A stretch of DNA of 64,000 nucleotides from CBDDCX01 sp965226925. Its GTDB lineage: Bacteria; Gemmatimonadota; Gemmatimonadetes; Longimicrobiales; Gaopeijiaceae. The stretch lies in NCBI GenBank assembly GCA_965226925.1, contig CBDDEN010000011.1, positions 558,001 to 622,000 on the forward strand, in the 5' to 3' direction. A model generated the notes under the pieces. That model saw nothing but the letters and a program-made list of their open reading frames with translations, made no database searches and had not been told where the DNA came from. Shown here in pieces: positions 1-9,371 of this stretch. Position numbers and translations under genes: made by a program. Each line of letters opens with the position of its first letter. Position 1 is the stretch's first letter.

Positions 1-162
1 CGGTCCCAGGGTGGTATCGTGGATCGCGATTATCCCCCGGTATCCCATGCGCGGCTCACTCCAAAAAACGAACTGTTCGTGTCCTCGCTTCCCCATATCA
101 TCGAAGATTCCCACCCGGTCACCCTCTCGTTCGCGAGTCCTAACTACGGCGAGGTTCCTGCT
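1..162. other. Short non-coding stretch at window edge
   Basis: This stretch lies downstream of the hyuB stop. I see no convincing gene, RNA or strong terminator hairpin in it. Open frames crossing it on the plus strand are the antisense of hyuB and have no recognisable content. Any neighbouring gene lies outside the window. Confidence 0.5.
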
Positions 163-1935
163 CTACGGTTGCAGGCGCCTACGATCCTCGCGACGGGAGT
201 TCGTCCCCGCCTCGTCCACCTGGGGATCGCCGTTCTCGTCCATCGTGATAACCACTCCGTAGTACTCCTCGGCCTGCTCCGGCGTCAGGATCTCATTCAG
301 CACCTCCTCGCGCACGCGGCCGAGGTCCCGATCCAGTGGATTTCCGAAGCCTCCGCCACCCGCGGAACGGCAACTCAGCACATCGCCCTCCTCGAACGGC
401 CCGTAGAACGACACCCGCTCCGTGAGGATCGTCTCCCTTTCGGTATCCGGTCGCACCCAGAGCCGGTTGATGCCACCCTCGTGTCCGCCCTCAAGTCCGT
501 GGGACCGGCAGACCGTCTGCTCGTTCGCGATCTGGATCGAGACGTTGCCGGTCAGGAACTGGTAGTCACGCATCGTTCCGAGTCCACCGCGGAACTTCCC
601 GATCCCGTACTCCTCCGTGTGGAGGGCGTATCGCAGGAAGCGGATAGGGTATCGGGACTCCGCCACCTCGATCGGGGTGTTGGGGGCGTCTCCGTCTCCG
701 TGGAAGATCAGGCCGTCCGCTCCGTCGTCGAAGGAGAAGGCGCCCCCCCCACCGTCCACGGGATCGATGTAGATGAACGGCTTGCCGTAGCGAGGATCGA
801 TTCGGAAGAACCACGCGCCGAACAGCATGTACTCCCCCGCAACCGTCCGATGGGGCACGGCTTCGGAAAGAGACTCCGTGACGAGATCGATGATCATCAA
901 CGCGGCGTAGCCGTACGAGTCACACGGGGCGGGGTGTGAGGGGTTCGTGATCGTGTGCTCCGGAGAGATCACCTTCAGGGGGCGGCTGTGCCCCTCGTTG
1001 GCCGGTTCGTGGGGAACCGTGGCCGACTTGAACGCGATCTCCGCGGCGGCCCGAGCGCCCGTGAGTGGGATGTTGATGGGCCCGACGGCCGTCTCGTCCG
1101 TGCCCGCGAAGTCGATCGTGGCCCCGTCTCCCTCGATGCGAACCGTCACCTTCAGCTTCCGGGTCTTGTCCGTGACGATGCCGTCGTGGTCCATGCACGT
1201 CTCCGCGCTCCACTCCCCGTCGGGCATGTCCCGAATCAGCTTTCGCATGAGCGCTTCCGATTGGTCGAAGACCAACTCCATGCCCTCTCGAACGGTCTTC
1301 GCCCGGTACTTCTCGCAGAGCGCCACGTAGCGGTTGACTCCGGTCTTGCACGCCGCGATCTGGGCACCCAGATCGCCCCTCACCAGGTCGGGAAAGCGCG
1401 TGTTCGCCATGATGTACTCCATCATGGTCTCGTTCAGCTGCCCCGCGTCGTAGAGCTTCAGATGAGGAAAGATCATCCCCTCCTGGAACACGTCGTTGGA
1501 ATCGGGACACCACCCACCCGGCGTCTTTCCGCCGACGTCCGCCCAGTGGGCGGTATTCGCCGAGAACGCCTGAAGCTCTCCGTCGAAGAAGATGGGCGTG
1601 TAGATGGACGTGTCGGAGATGTGCGTGCCCGTGCTGTACGGATCGTTGGCAATGAGCACATCGCCCGGCTCGAATCCGTCGGCGCCGAACTTCTTGACGC
1701 CGTTCTGGATGGTCAGAGAGAGGCAAGGCAGGAAGAGCGGCAGCGACGACCCCTGCGCCAGCATCTCACCCTTGTCGCTCAGAAGGGCCACCGCGAAGTC
1801 TTGGACCTCGTAGATGAGCGGGTTGAAGGCCGTCTTCACCAGGGCGATGCGCATCTCCTCCGCGGCCGCAACCAGCCCGCTGCGTATGACCTGAGAGGTG
1901 ATCGGGTCGACACGCGTTTGGTCTGGAGTCGTCAT
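163..1935 (-). CDS. hyuB: Hydantoinase B / oxoprolinase family, subunit HyuB
   Basis: This is the 590-residue B subunit of an ATP-dependent hydantoinase / N-methylhydantoinase / 5-oxoprolinase type enzyme, which opens a cyclic amide in the cytoplasm together with HyuA. Family motifs are clear: ANDPYSTGTHISD near residue 110, a glycine-rich AGGGGFGNPLDRD near residue 540, and typical HyuB length. The ATG at 1935 is chosen because it overlaps the hyuA stop in an ATGA junction, the sign of translational coupling; the frame stays open upstream but only into hyuA. There is no signal peptide. It is the last gene of the large minus-strand locus, so it probably acts at the final, intracellular step. 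The substrate (hydantoin, N-methylhydantoin, oxoproline or even an aryl ketone, as in related carboxylases) cannot be read from sequence. Confidence 0.95.
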   Translation of the reverse strand: MTTPDQTRVDPITSQVIRSGLVAAAEEMRIALVKTAFNPLIYEVQDFAVALLSDKGEMLAQGSSLPLFLPCLSLTIQNGVKKFGADGFEPGDVLIANDPYSTGTHISDTSIYTPIFFDGELQAFSANTAHWADVGGKTPGGWCPDSNDVFQEGMIFPHLKLYDAGQLNETMMEYIMANTRFPDLVRGDLGAQIAACKTGVNRYVALCEKYRAKTVREGMELVFDQSEALMRKLIRDMPDGEWSAETCMDHDGIVTDKTRKLKVTVRIEGDGATIDFAGTDETAVGPINIPLTGARAAAEIAFKSATVPHEPANEGHSRPLKVISPEHTITNPSHPAPCDSYGYAALMIIDLVTESLSEAVPHRTVAGEYMLFGAWFFRIDPRYGKPFIYIDPVDGGGGAFSFDDGADGLIFHGDGDAPNTPIEVAESRYPIRFLRYALHTEEYGIGKFRGGLGTMRDYQFLTGNVSIQIANEQTVCRSHGLEGGHEGGINRLWVRPDTERETILTERVSFYGPFEEGDVLSCRSAGGGGFGNPLDRDLGRVREEVLNEILTPEQAEEYYGVVITMDENGDPQVDEAGTNSRREDRRRLQP

Positions 1936-3989
1936 GACGCACTCTCCTGCGTGATGATCAGATTGCCGTAGGCGTCCACGAGCAGACGCTGGCCCGGGTG
2001 CACGATGGCCGTGGTGTTCCACTCCTCGATGATGGCCGGTCCGGGGAATCCGTCGCCCGCGCCGAGTTTGTCGCGTTCGTAGACGGGACAATCCACCTCG
2101 CCTCCCGCATCCCTGAAGTAGACGGGCCTGCTCGCCTGGAGTGCCGCGCTCCCGTCCCCCGATCCTGAAGAGATCTTCGAGACGGCCGGCTTGCTGGACT
2201 CCACGACCGCCGACAAATGCATGTTCACTAGCTCCGTGGGCGTTCCGGGCGATGCGTGAGCGTAGGCTCGTTCGTGCAGCTGGTCGAAGAGGCTCTGAAG
2301 GAGCGGCATGCCTTGTTCTGTCAACTCGTCTACGGAGGGTAGCGGTACCTTCACAGTGTGCTCCTGTCCCTCGTATCGCATGTCGACCACACGGATGAAG
2401 CGCGCGCCCTCCGTGGGAAGGCCACTGTTGGCGAGTTTCGCGACGCCGACCTCCGAAAGCTCGGCGAACATGGCGAGTAGCTGCTCTGCGGAGAGATCCG
2501 CCGTCGGCACCACCGAAGTCCGCACCACGTCCTCCCGGAAGTCGGAATTCAGGATGCCCCAGGCCGAGAACACGGCCGGGTTCATGGGTATGATGGCCTT
2601 TCCGATCTCCATCTCCTTTGCCAGGGATCCAGCGAACAGGCCCCCGCCACCCCCGTAGCTTAGCATCGTGAAGTCGCGAGGGTCATGGCCTCGCTCGATG
2701 GTGACGCGCCGGATGGCATGAATCATGTTGGTGTCGGCCAGGTGGGTAATCCCGTAGGCGGCATCCTCGAGAGACAGGTTCAGGGGATCGGCAATCTTCT
2801 CCTGGATCGCCTTCCTCGCCCCCGCCATGTCCATCTTGATCCGCTGACCCAGGAAGTTCTCCGAGTTGATGCGGCCGAGGACGAGATGTGCGTCGGTGAC
2901 CGTGGGCTCCGTTCCACCCTTTCCGAAGCATACCGGCCCTGGATCCACCTCGGCGCTCAAGGGCCCGACACGAAAGGCCCCCGAATCGTCGAGCCAGGCG
3001 ATGCTACCCCCTCCGGCGCCCACGGACGTGATGTCGATGGTGGGCTGGAGAACCGGACGCCCATTCACATAGGTCTCGGACTTCTCGAAGGGGCGACCGT
3101 CCATGATGAGGGCCACATCGAAGCTGGTGCCTCCGACGTCCGTAGCGATCAGGTTGGGCTCCCCGATCTGGCTACCTAGCCCCACGGCCCCGATCACACC
3201 GCCGGCCGGGCCCGACTCGAGGGTACGGATGGGCATTCTGCGGGCCTCCTCAGAGCTGGTCAGCCCCCCCGTGGACTGGATGACGTTGAGACTACCCTTG
3301 AATCCCAGTTCGGTAAGCCGTTCCTCGAGCTCGGTGAGGTACGCGGCGACAGGCGGCATGACGTAGCTGTTGAGCGCGACCGTCGAGGTGCGCTCGAACT
3401 CGCGGAACTCGCCGGTGATGTCCGAGGAAATCGAGACGTAGGCCTCCGGAAAGACCTCGTTCGCGATCCTTCGCACCGCTCGCTCGTGGTCCGGGTTGGC
3501 ATACGAGTGCAGAAAGCACACGCCGATCCCCTTCACGCCGCGAGCCTTGAGCTGCTCGACCACCCGACCAGTGGCGTCCTCGTCGAGAGCCGTGATCACT
3601 TCGCCTCGGTGGTCGAGCCGTTCCGGAACCTCGTATCGGAGGTAGCGAGGTATGAGGGGCGGCGGCGGCTTGTACAGCAGGTTGTAGACTTCCGGGCGGT
3701 TCCCGCGGCCGAGGCTCAGGACGTCGCGAAAGCCCTGCGTCGTAATCAGACCTACCTTGCTGCCGACTTCCTGGAGGATGGTGTTGATGACCACGGTGGA
3801 GCCATGGATGACCATCTCGAGCGCACCGATGTCCACCTCCAGCCGACCGACGCCTTCGAAGATGCGCTCGGTCAGTTCCCCTTTGAGGGACGGTTCCTTT
3901 TCGAGCGTGACCGCTCCGGTGGCTTCGTCCAACAAGACAAAGTCGATGAACGTGCCTCCGACGTCGATGGCAAGACGTTGTCCCGGCAT
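1932..3989 (-). CDS. hyuA: Hydantoinase A / oxoprolinase family, subunit HyuA
   Basis: This is the 685-residue ATP-binding A subunit and partner of HyuB. The N-terminal Hydantoinase_A domain starts with AIDVGGTFIDF, an actin-like phosphate loop; a second DVGGTSFDVAL loop lies near residue 280, and GGGGGLFAG near residue 445. Family members use ATP to activate a cyclic amide such as hydantoin or 5-oxoproline. No export signal is visible, so the pair is cytoplasmic, in contrast to the exported enzymes encoded upstream. The gene starts 33 bp after the stop of the DUF5916 gene and overlaps hyuB by 4 bp, so all three are probably on one transcript. The family assignment is secure; the exact substrate is inference. 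Confidence 0.95.
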   Translation of the reverse strand: MPGQRLAIDVGGTFIDFVLLDEATGAVTLEKEPSLKGELTERIFEGVGRLEVDIGALEMVIHGSTVVINTILQEVGSKVGLITTQGFRDVLSLGRGNRPEVYNLLYKPPPPLIPRYLRYEVPERLDHRGEVITALDEDATGRVVEQLKARGVKGIGVCFLHSYANPDHERAVRRIANEVFPEAYVSISSDITGEFREFERTSTVALNSYVMPPVAAYLTELEERLTELGFKGSLNVIQSTGGLTSSEEARRMPIRTLESGPAGGVIGAVGLGSQIGEPNLIATDVGGTSFDVALIMDGRPFEKSETYVNGRPVLQPTIDITSVGAGGGSIAWLDDSGAFRVGPLSAEVDPGPVCFGKGGTEPTVTDAHLVLGRINSENFLGQRIKMDMAGARKAIQEKIADPLNLSLEDAAYGITHLADTNMIHAIRRVTIERGHDPRDFTMLSYGGGGGLFAGSLAKEMEIGKAIIPMNPAVFSAWGILNSDFREDVVRTSVVPTADLSAEQLLAMFAELSEVGVAKLANSGLPTEGARFIRVVDMRYEGQEHTVKVPLPSVDELTEQGMPLLQSLFDQLHERAYAHASPGTPTELVNMHLSAVVESSKPAVSKISSGSGDGSAALQASRPVYFRDAGGEVDCPVYERDKLGAGDGFPGPAIIEEWNTTAIVHPGQRLLVDAYGNLIITQESAS

Positions 3990-4022
3990 GAAACGAGTCT
4001 CCTCCCCAGTGTATGTGTCCGT

Positions 4023-6281
4023 TCAGAACGACCAGAGCTTGGTCAGCTTAGCCGTGAACTGACGGTCGAGAACGGTGTCCTCCCCCACATCACGCCGCTC
4101 GGTGTAGACCAGAAAGAGGTCGCTCAGCGGTGAATGGATGAAGTCGAGCCGAAGGTTCATGATCATCTCGTCGGTGGCCCCGTTGTACTGCACGAGCCCA
4201 CTGCCGAAGAGGTTGTTGGAATAGGCGTATTCCACCCGTCCGCGGTAAACCTCCGCGGTGAACGGGTCGCCGCCAAGGTCGATGCGATTGTATTGGGCAT
4301 TGAGATCGAAGGAAATGTGGTAATTCGGCTTCCACTGTCCTCCGAGTTGAGCGGACCGCCGAGTGCCTCCAAAGTAGCCTCCGCTGCTCAGCCTCATTCC
4401 CGCGGAGACCACACGTCCGGTGCTTGACTGGAAGTCGGCGCTGACCTCTTTGAAGTCATAGGAACCCACGCCAACCTCCTGCTCCCCAAGGACTCGGAAG
4501 GGCTCGAAGAGTTGCTCGAACCGATCGCTGTACTCAAGGGTCAGGCGACTTCCGTCCAGCATGGTCGTGATGAGCCCCGCCGTTCCTGTCCGGGTCTCCA
4601 GGACCGACTCGAGATTGGTGATGTAGTCCACTTCGACGAACGGATTCAACTCGTTCAGAAGGCCCGACGCCCGTTGGTGATGGACCCCTACCGTCGCGTA
4701 GCTGTGGCGGATGCCCCGCCGGCGGACGAATCCCATCTCCGGGTTGAACGCGTCTCCCATCTCTCGAAACATGATCGATGTGTTCCAGAACCGGTCCCTG
4801 AACGCGACGGAGATGCGGGCCGCACGATTGTTTCCGCCATCCCCCCCGTCCCGAGTGCCGGCGAGATAGGACTGCACCACCATCTTGCCGAACAGACGCG
4901 CATACAGGTCGGCTCCGAAGCTCCGGTTGAATCCACCTCCCGGCGCGTCGTCCGTGACCTCACGGTTCAGCAATATGCCCCCAAGCTGCACGCTCCCGAA
5001 GACGGTCCGCCGAAGCCGGACGGCGGTGAAGTTCTCGGCCGGCAGGTCCTCGGCGCCCCTGGTCTGCATGTTGAGGATCCCCACACCCCAATCCCCCACG
5101 CGCCCGGTGAGACGTCCGCCTCCCAAGACCGGCACCGGGCGGCCGCCCTCGAGCCCGATCCGTCGGGAGTGGAACAGCTTGAAATCCTGGAGCGAAGCGC
5201 CCAGCCTGTAGCCCCTCTCCGGAACGTCGCCGAAGTCGAAGAGGCCGGAGTTCTCCACGAAGAACTCTCGCTTCTCCGGAAAGAAGAGTGAGAACCGAGT
5301 AAGGTTCACCTGCTCCTCGTCCACCTCGACCTGTGAGAAGTCGGTGAGGTAGGTAAGATCGAGGGTGAGGCGTCGACTGACACCGTACTTCACGTCTAAT
5401 CCGGCGTCCACGTCCGTGACCCCCTCTCCGCCCGTCAGGACTTCCCCCGAGGCTCGTTCCGAGAGGATGTACGGCTTGACCATCAGGTTCAGACCGCTGC
5501 GCATCCCCGATAGGCCCGTGAGCGTCCCAGCCTCGGTCATCCGGTTGAGACTGAATCGGCGGTCCATAGGGGCCCAAAAGCTGTCTTCGTTCCTCCGCCG
5601 GATCCGGCGGAGAAAGTTGAGCCCCCACGGCTGGTCCGTGGTGGCGTCGAATCGGAGTGTCGTGAAGGGTATGGCGACCTCCACCGTCCACCCTTCCTCA
5701 TGCACGCGGACCGCCCGGTTCACCACCCCTTCCCACGAGAAGTTGATGTCTCGTCCGTTGTCGAATGCTTGGAGGTCGGCGAAGCCCCCTCGGGGATTGA
5801 TGCCGAAAAGGAATCCGTTCCGGCGATCGAGGTAGGTGTCGAGAGCGATCCCGAAGACGTCTCCTTCTCCCGTCGGGAAGTCGCGCCTCAGAGAGTATAC
5901 GGTGATGTCACGGGGATCTCTCTCGTAGAGGACCGCCCCTATATACAGATTCTGGTCGTCGTAAAGGACCCGTACGACGGTCCGCTCGCTGGCCGGATAT
6001 CCGGTGTTCGGCTTGGATTGGACGAAGTCCGTGACGGGCTCCGCCTCGGCCCAAACGGGCTCGTCGAGCACACCATCCACCGAAACAAGGCCCGTCACGC
6101 GAAGAGCACGCATGGAGGGCCGTGGCACGGTCTCCGGATCGACGCGCTCTCCTAGAACTGTCCCACGGTTGGGAGGGGCACGGACCTGGACGGCTAGAGC
6201 CCTAGATGGGAGCGCGCACAGGGCCCAAAGAAGGAGAAGAACCGCTACTCCCGGGCCGACTCTCCGTGTCGCCGCCTTCAC
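4023..6281 (-). CDS. DUF5916 outer-membrane protein with N-terminal CBM9-like domain
   Basis: The 752-residue product begins at a GTG, preceded by GGGAG at a usable distance, and has a Sec signal ending around ALA (residue 30). Residues about 60-250 look like the carbohydrate-binding-module-9-like domain typical of this family (VDGVLDEPVWAEA, then LYIGAVLYERDP). The rest is an alternating beta-strand pattern of an outer-membrane barrel, including VNLTRFSLFFPEKREFF, and it ends in the aromatic WSF expected of such barrels. The function of DUF5916 proteins is not established; they are often found with uptake or hydrolase genes. A paralogue is at 23679-25904. Here it lies between the exported amidohydrolases and hyuAB and could be an extra outer-membrane channel for the locus. 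Confidence 0.85.
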   Translation of the reverse strand: MKAATRRVGPGVAVLLLLWALCALPSRALAVQVRAPPNRGTVLGERVDPETVPRPSMRALRVTGLVSVDGVLDEPVWAEAEPVTDFVQSKPNTGYPASERTVVRVLYDDQNLYIGAVLYERDPRDITVYSLRRDFPTGEGDVFGIALDTYLDRRNGFLFGINPRGGFADLQAFDNGRDINFSWEGVVNRAVRVHEEGWTVEVAIPFTTLRFDATTDQPWGLNFLRRIRRRNEDSFWAPMDRRFSLNRMTEAGTLTGLSGMRSGLNLMVKPYILSERASGEVLTGGEGVTDVDAGLDVKYGVSRRLTLDLTYLTDFSQVEVDEEQVNLTRFSLFFPEKREFFVENSGLFDFGDVPERGYRLGASLQDFKLFHSRRIGLEGGRPVPVLGGGRLTGRVGDWGVGILNMQTRGAEDLPAENFTAVRLRRTVFGSVQLGGILLNREVTDDAPGGGFNRSFGADLYARLFGKMVVQSYLAGTRDGGDGGNNRAARISVAFRDRFWNTSIMFREMGDAFNPEMGFVRRRGIRHSYATVGVHHQRASGLLNELNPFVEVDYITNLESVLETRTGTAGLITTMLDGSRLTLEYSDRFEQLFEPFRVLGEQEVGVGSYDFKEVSADFQSSTGRVVSAGMRLSSGGYFGGTRRSAQLGGQWKPNYHISFDLNAQYNRIDLGGDPFTAEVYRGRVEYAYSNNLFGSGLVQYNGATDEMIMNLRLDFIHSPLSDLFLVYTERRDVGEDTVLDRQFTAKLTKLWSF

Positions 6282-6362
6282 CGGTGTGGACTCCCGACCG
6301 CTGCCTCGCGGTATCGCAGTACGCTACGGATCCTCGTCAAAGACGCCCGCGTGACTCAACTG

Positions 6363-7772
6363 TCACGGGGTAGTGGTGAGCGATGAACCCTGTCCGCCCT
6401 CCTTGTAGACGACGCCGTCCTTCATTACGAAATCGATATCTTCGAGCAACTCGATGTTCTCGAGCGGGTCTCCACGGACGGCTACGAAGTCCGCGACCTT
6501 GCCGGCCTCCACGCTCCCGAGGTCGAACTCTCGATTCAGGGCAAGCGAGGCCTCGCGGGTCGCGGCGAGAATCGCCTCTATCGGAGTCAGGCCGGCGTCC
6601 ACCAACAGGCCGAACTCTCCGGCGTTTTCTCCGTGGGGGTAGACGCCGGCGTCGGTCCCGAAAGCGATCTTCACACCTCCCCGGATCGCGAGTTGGATGG
6701 ACTCCCTGAAGTACGGATAGATCTCGAGCGCCTTTTGGCCCGGCAGCCCGGTGAGCGTACCATTCCTCGCCCTACTCAAGACGTTCTCGAAGGCCATCAT
6801 GGTAGGCACCATGTATGTCCCGTGTTCTCTGAAGAGCCGGATCGACTCGTCGTCAAGCATCGAACCGTGCTCGATGGAGGTGACACCGGCCCGTATAGCC
6901 GCCTTGATTCCCTCCACACCGTGCGCATGCGCCGCCACGGTGCGATCGGCCAGCTTCGCCGTCTGCACGATCGAGGCCATTTCAGCCTCGGTATACTGCT
7001 GGACACCTACGGCGTCCCCCTCGGAGAGCACTCCCCCAGTCGCACAGAACTTGATGACCTCCGCACCGTACTTGATTTGGTAGTTGACCGCTTCGCGCAC
7101 CCTATCGACACCCTGGGCGATGCCGGCCTCTATGCCCGGCTCAGAGAAGATGTCAGGCCGGTAGCCGTTGCTGTCGCAATGTCCCCCGGTGATCCCGAGC
7201 GAATGCCCGGCCGTGTACATCCGGGGACCTTGAACGATGCCGTCACGGATCGCGTCACGCAGCGCCACATCGGCCCATTGGTCACCGCCCACGTTGCGCA
7301 CCGTCGTGAACCCGGCCTGAAGCGTGGTCCGAGCATTCATGACGCCCACGATCGCCGAGTACCCAGGGAATTGATGCAGCCGCCGGTCTCGTCCGCCACC
7401 CCCGGGATCACTGGTGAGGTGGGTGTGCAGGTCGATGAAGCCGGGCATCACCGTGTGGCCCGACAGGTCGATGCGCGTGGCGCCCGACGGGACGGAGACA
7501 TTTCGACCGACGGCCTCGATGCGAGTCCCACGGACCAGGATGGTAACATTCTCCTGGACGCTGCCATCCACGCCGTCGATGAGGCGTCCGGCGTGGATCG
7601 CGATCACGTCCGTGCTGTCGGGCAGCGTGAGTCTCTGAGCGCCGAGCGCATCGGGAGCCGCAGCCCACATCGCCGCCGTCACGAATATGACCGCCGCCGT
7701 GAGAAGTCCCAAGCCTCCGCGACCGGCGCACCGCCCCCTCCTCCGACTGTTCCTGTCCATCAACTCGTGCAT
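6363..7772 (-). CDS. Exported metal-dependent amidohydrolase (copy 1)
   Basis: This 469-residue member of the amidohydrolase superfamily, imidazolonepropionase-like branch, follows an N-terminal signal (basic residues, then a hydrophobic stretch to about DALGA, residue 45). Metal-site motifs are present: HTHL after PGFID, a candidate carboxylated lysine in AEVIKFC, histidines in AAHAHG and SIEHGS, and the catalytic aspartate in FGTDAG. It is the most divergent of four consecutive exported amidohydrolases (6363-12157) and is 81 bp from the DUF5916 gene. Such enzymes cleave cyclic or linear amide bonds; several close relatives act on Xaa-Pro-type dipeptides. It probably acts in the periplasm. 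The substrate is unknown. Confidence 0.9.
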   Translation of the reverse strand: MHELMDRNSRRRGRCAGRGGLGLLTAAVIFVTAAMWAAAPDALGAQRLTLPDSTDVIAIHAGRLIDGVDGSVQENVTILVRGTRIEAVGRNVSVPSGATRIDLSGHTVMPGFIDLHTHLTSDPGGGGRDRRLHQFPGYSAIVGVMNARTTLQAGFTTVRNVGGDQWADVALRDAIRDGIVQGPRMYTAGHSLGITGGHCDSNGYRPDIFSEPGIEAGIAQGVDRVREAVNYQIKYGAEVIKFCATGGVLSEGDAVGVQQYTEAEMASIVQTAKLADRTVAAHAHGVEGIKAAIRAGVTSIEHGSMLDDESIRLFREHGTYMVPTMMAFENVLSRARNGTLTGLPGQKALEIYPYFRESIQLAIRGGVKIAFGTDAGVYPHGENAGEFGLLVDAGLTPIEAILAATREASLALNREFDLGSVEAGKVADFVAVRGDPLENIELLEDIDFVMKDGVVYKEGGQGSSLTTTP

Positions 7773-7863
7773 CGGTGCCTCTCTCTCTAGTGCTAAACCG
7801 AAGTGCGAGCGCCACGACTCCGGCGAACAGACCTTCCAGCCGGAGCCATGGTGCCCGGATAGA

Positions 7864-9285
7864 CTACAGTCCTCCCGCGTCGCCGTCGGAGATGGGTCGG
7901 GACGAGTCGATGTCTGGTCCCTTGTACTCGACGCCGCCCTTGATCACATGGATCACGTTGTTCTGCTGCAGAGCGCTCATGTCCTTCAGGGGATCACCGT
8001 TGACGATGATGATGTCGGCCAGCTTACCTGGCTCGAGAGAGCCAAAATCGTTGAACTTCCTGTAAAGCAGCGCTGGGTATTTGGTCGCCATGCTGATGAC
8101 CTTCATGGGCGGAATGCCGTACTCCGTGAACAGGTTCATCTCCTGCCAGGTCGACTCGTAGTGGAAGTTCATGGGTGTTCCCGAGTCGGTGCCAATCACC
8201 AAGCGGATCCCGTTCTCATACAGCTGCCTCACCTTGGCGGGGTGCTGAGCGTTGGCATCCTTGGCCCCCGAGAAGTAGTTCAGCCTGCTGAAGAAATCCA
8301 ACGATCCCCGAACGTCCTCATAGATGTCGGGAGGCAGGTCGGCCTTTAGTTGCTGATTGTCCAGACGCTCAGGGTACTCCGTGGTGACGTCGTACACCTT
8401 GCCCACCAGGGACGTAACCGAGGCGACGATGTTGTTGTCGGCCATCAGCTTTACGGTTTCTTCGGGATACAAGGGATAGGGTCGGCCACCCATATGTTCG
8501 ATGGAATTGGCGCCCATCTCCGCGGCGGCCCGCACCTCTTCGATGGTGCTAGCGTGAACGGCAATGTGGAGGCCGGCCTTTTTCGCCTCCGCCGCAATTG
8601 CGAGCCGTTCTTCCCTGGTGAGCTGGTTGAGCTGGATGACCTTTATCAGGTCCACCCCCGCGTCGATAAGCGCACGGGCCTGTCGGGCCGCGTCTTCGGG
8701 TCCGTTCACGGTCCTTCGGAAGAAGGCCTGGACCTGGGAATCGTAGCTCGTACCTGCCGCGGCGGGCAGGCTCTTCTGCAGAAAGGGGCCGGAGACGAAC
8801 AGACGAGGACCCTCCATTCTGCCGGCATTGATCTCGTCACGAATCCAGAGAGCGTCCTCGAGGGGGGCTCCCAGGTCCCGGGCACTGGTCACGCCCGCCA
8901 TGAGCAACTGTCGGGCCGAGATCTTCATGATCTCTCTCCAACGGCCGGCGTATCGAGGGAAGTACTCGTCGTAGATGCCGTGGCCGACGATGAAGAGGTG
9001 CGCATGCGCCTCGTTGAGCCCCGGCATGACCGTGAGCCCGTTGGCATCGATCACTCTGGTCCCCGGTGGGATCTCGGTGTCCGAAACCGTGCCCACGTGG
9101 GTGATGCGATCCCCTTCCACGAGAATCACCGAGTTCTGGATGGGCACGCCCTCCAACCCGTCGATCAGGTACCCCCCCACTATGGCGAGGCGGTCCGAAG
9201 ACTGAGCGTGGAGCGACCCCAATCCACCCGTCGCGAGAAGTATCCCGAGGGTCCAGCAAAGCTTAAACAGTCGTCCGTTCTTCAT
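7864..9285 (-). CDS. Exported metal-dependent amidohydrolase (copy 2)
   Basis: The 473-residue protein is read from the ATG at 9285, which follows GAAAGGGAAA and opens directly into a classic Sec signal ending at LHAQ; the frame extends 28 codons further upstream without such a signal. Metal-site residues are HAHL after PGLNEA, lysine in VDLIKVI, histidines in AVHAST and SIEHMGG, and aspartate in GTDSGTPMN. It is very similar to copy 3 (9372-10742): both share LAIVGGYLIDG near the N-terminus and TWQEMNLFTEYGIP near the C-terminus, so they are a relatively recent duplication. It is probably a periplasmic amide or cyclic-imide hydrolase; the substrate is not identifiable. Confidence 0.9.
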   Translation of the reverse strand: MKNGRLFKLCWTLGILLATGGLGSLHAQSSDRLAIVGGYLIDGLEGVPIQNSVILVEGDRITHVGTVSDTEIPPGTRVIDANGLTVMPGLNEAHAHLFIVGHGIYDEYFPRYAGRWREIMKISARQLLMAGVTSARDLGAPLEDALWIRDEINAGRMEGPRLFVSGPFLQKSLPAAAGTSYDSQVQAFFRRTVNGPEDAARQARALIDAGVDLIKVIQLNQLTREERLAIAAEAKKAGLHIAVHASTIEEVRAAAEMGANSIEHMGGRPYPLYPEETVKLMADNNIVASVTSLVGKVYDVTTEYPERLDNQQLKADLPPDIYEDVRGSLDFFSRLNYFSGAKDANAQHPAKVRQLYENGIRLVIGTDSGTPMNFHYESTWQEMNLFTEYGIPPMKVISMATKYPALLYRKFNDFGSLEPGKLADIIIVNGDPLKDMSALQQNNVIHVIKGGVEYKGPDIDSSRPISDGDAGGL

Positions 9286-9371
9286 GCCATTTCCCTTTCG
9301 TAGGAAGCGACGCCGGCGCCCGGCATCACCTTTCGTTCCGAAGTTGCGGTTTCGATACTCCTGGGGCACGG

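Noticed and set aside
19..939. Long plus-strand open frame opposite hyuB
   Set aside because: It is the antisense of a strongly conserved gene, with Arg/Val/Asp-rich composition typical of shadow frames in GC-rich DNA.
6633..7790. 385-codon plus-strand frame opposite amidohydrolase copy 1
   Set aside because: Shadow frame; the minus strand carries a complete metal-site set and a signal peptide.
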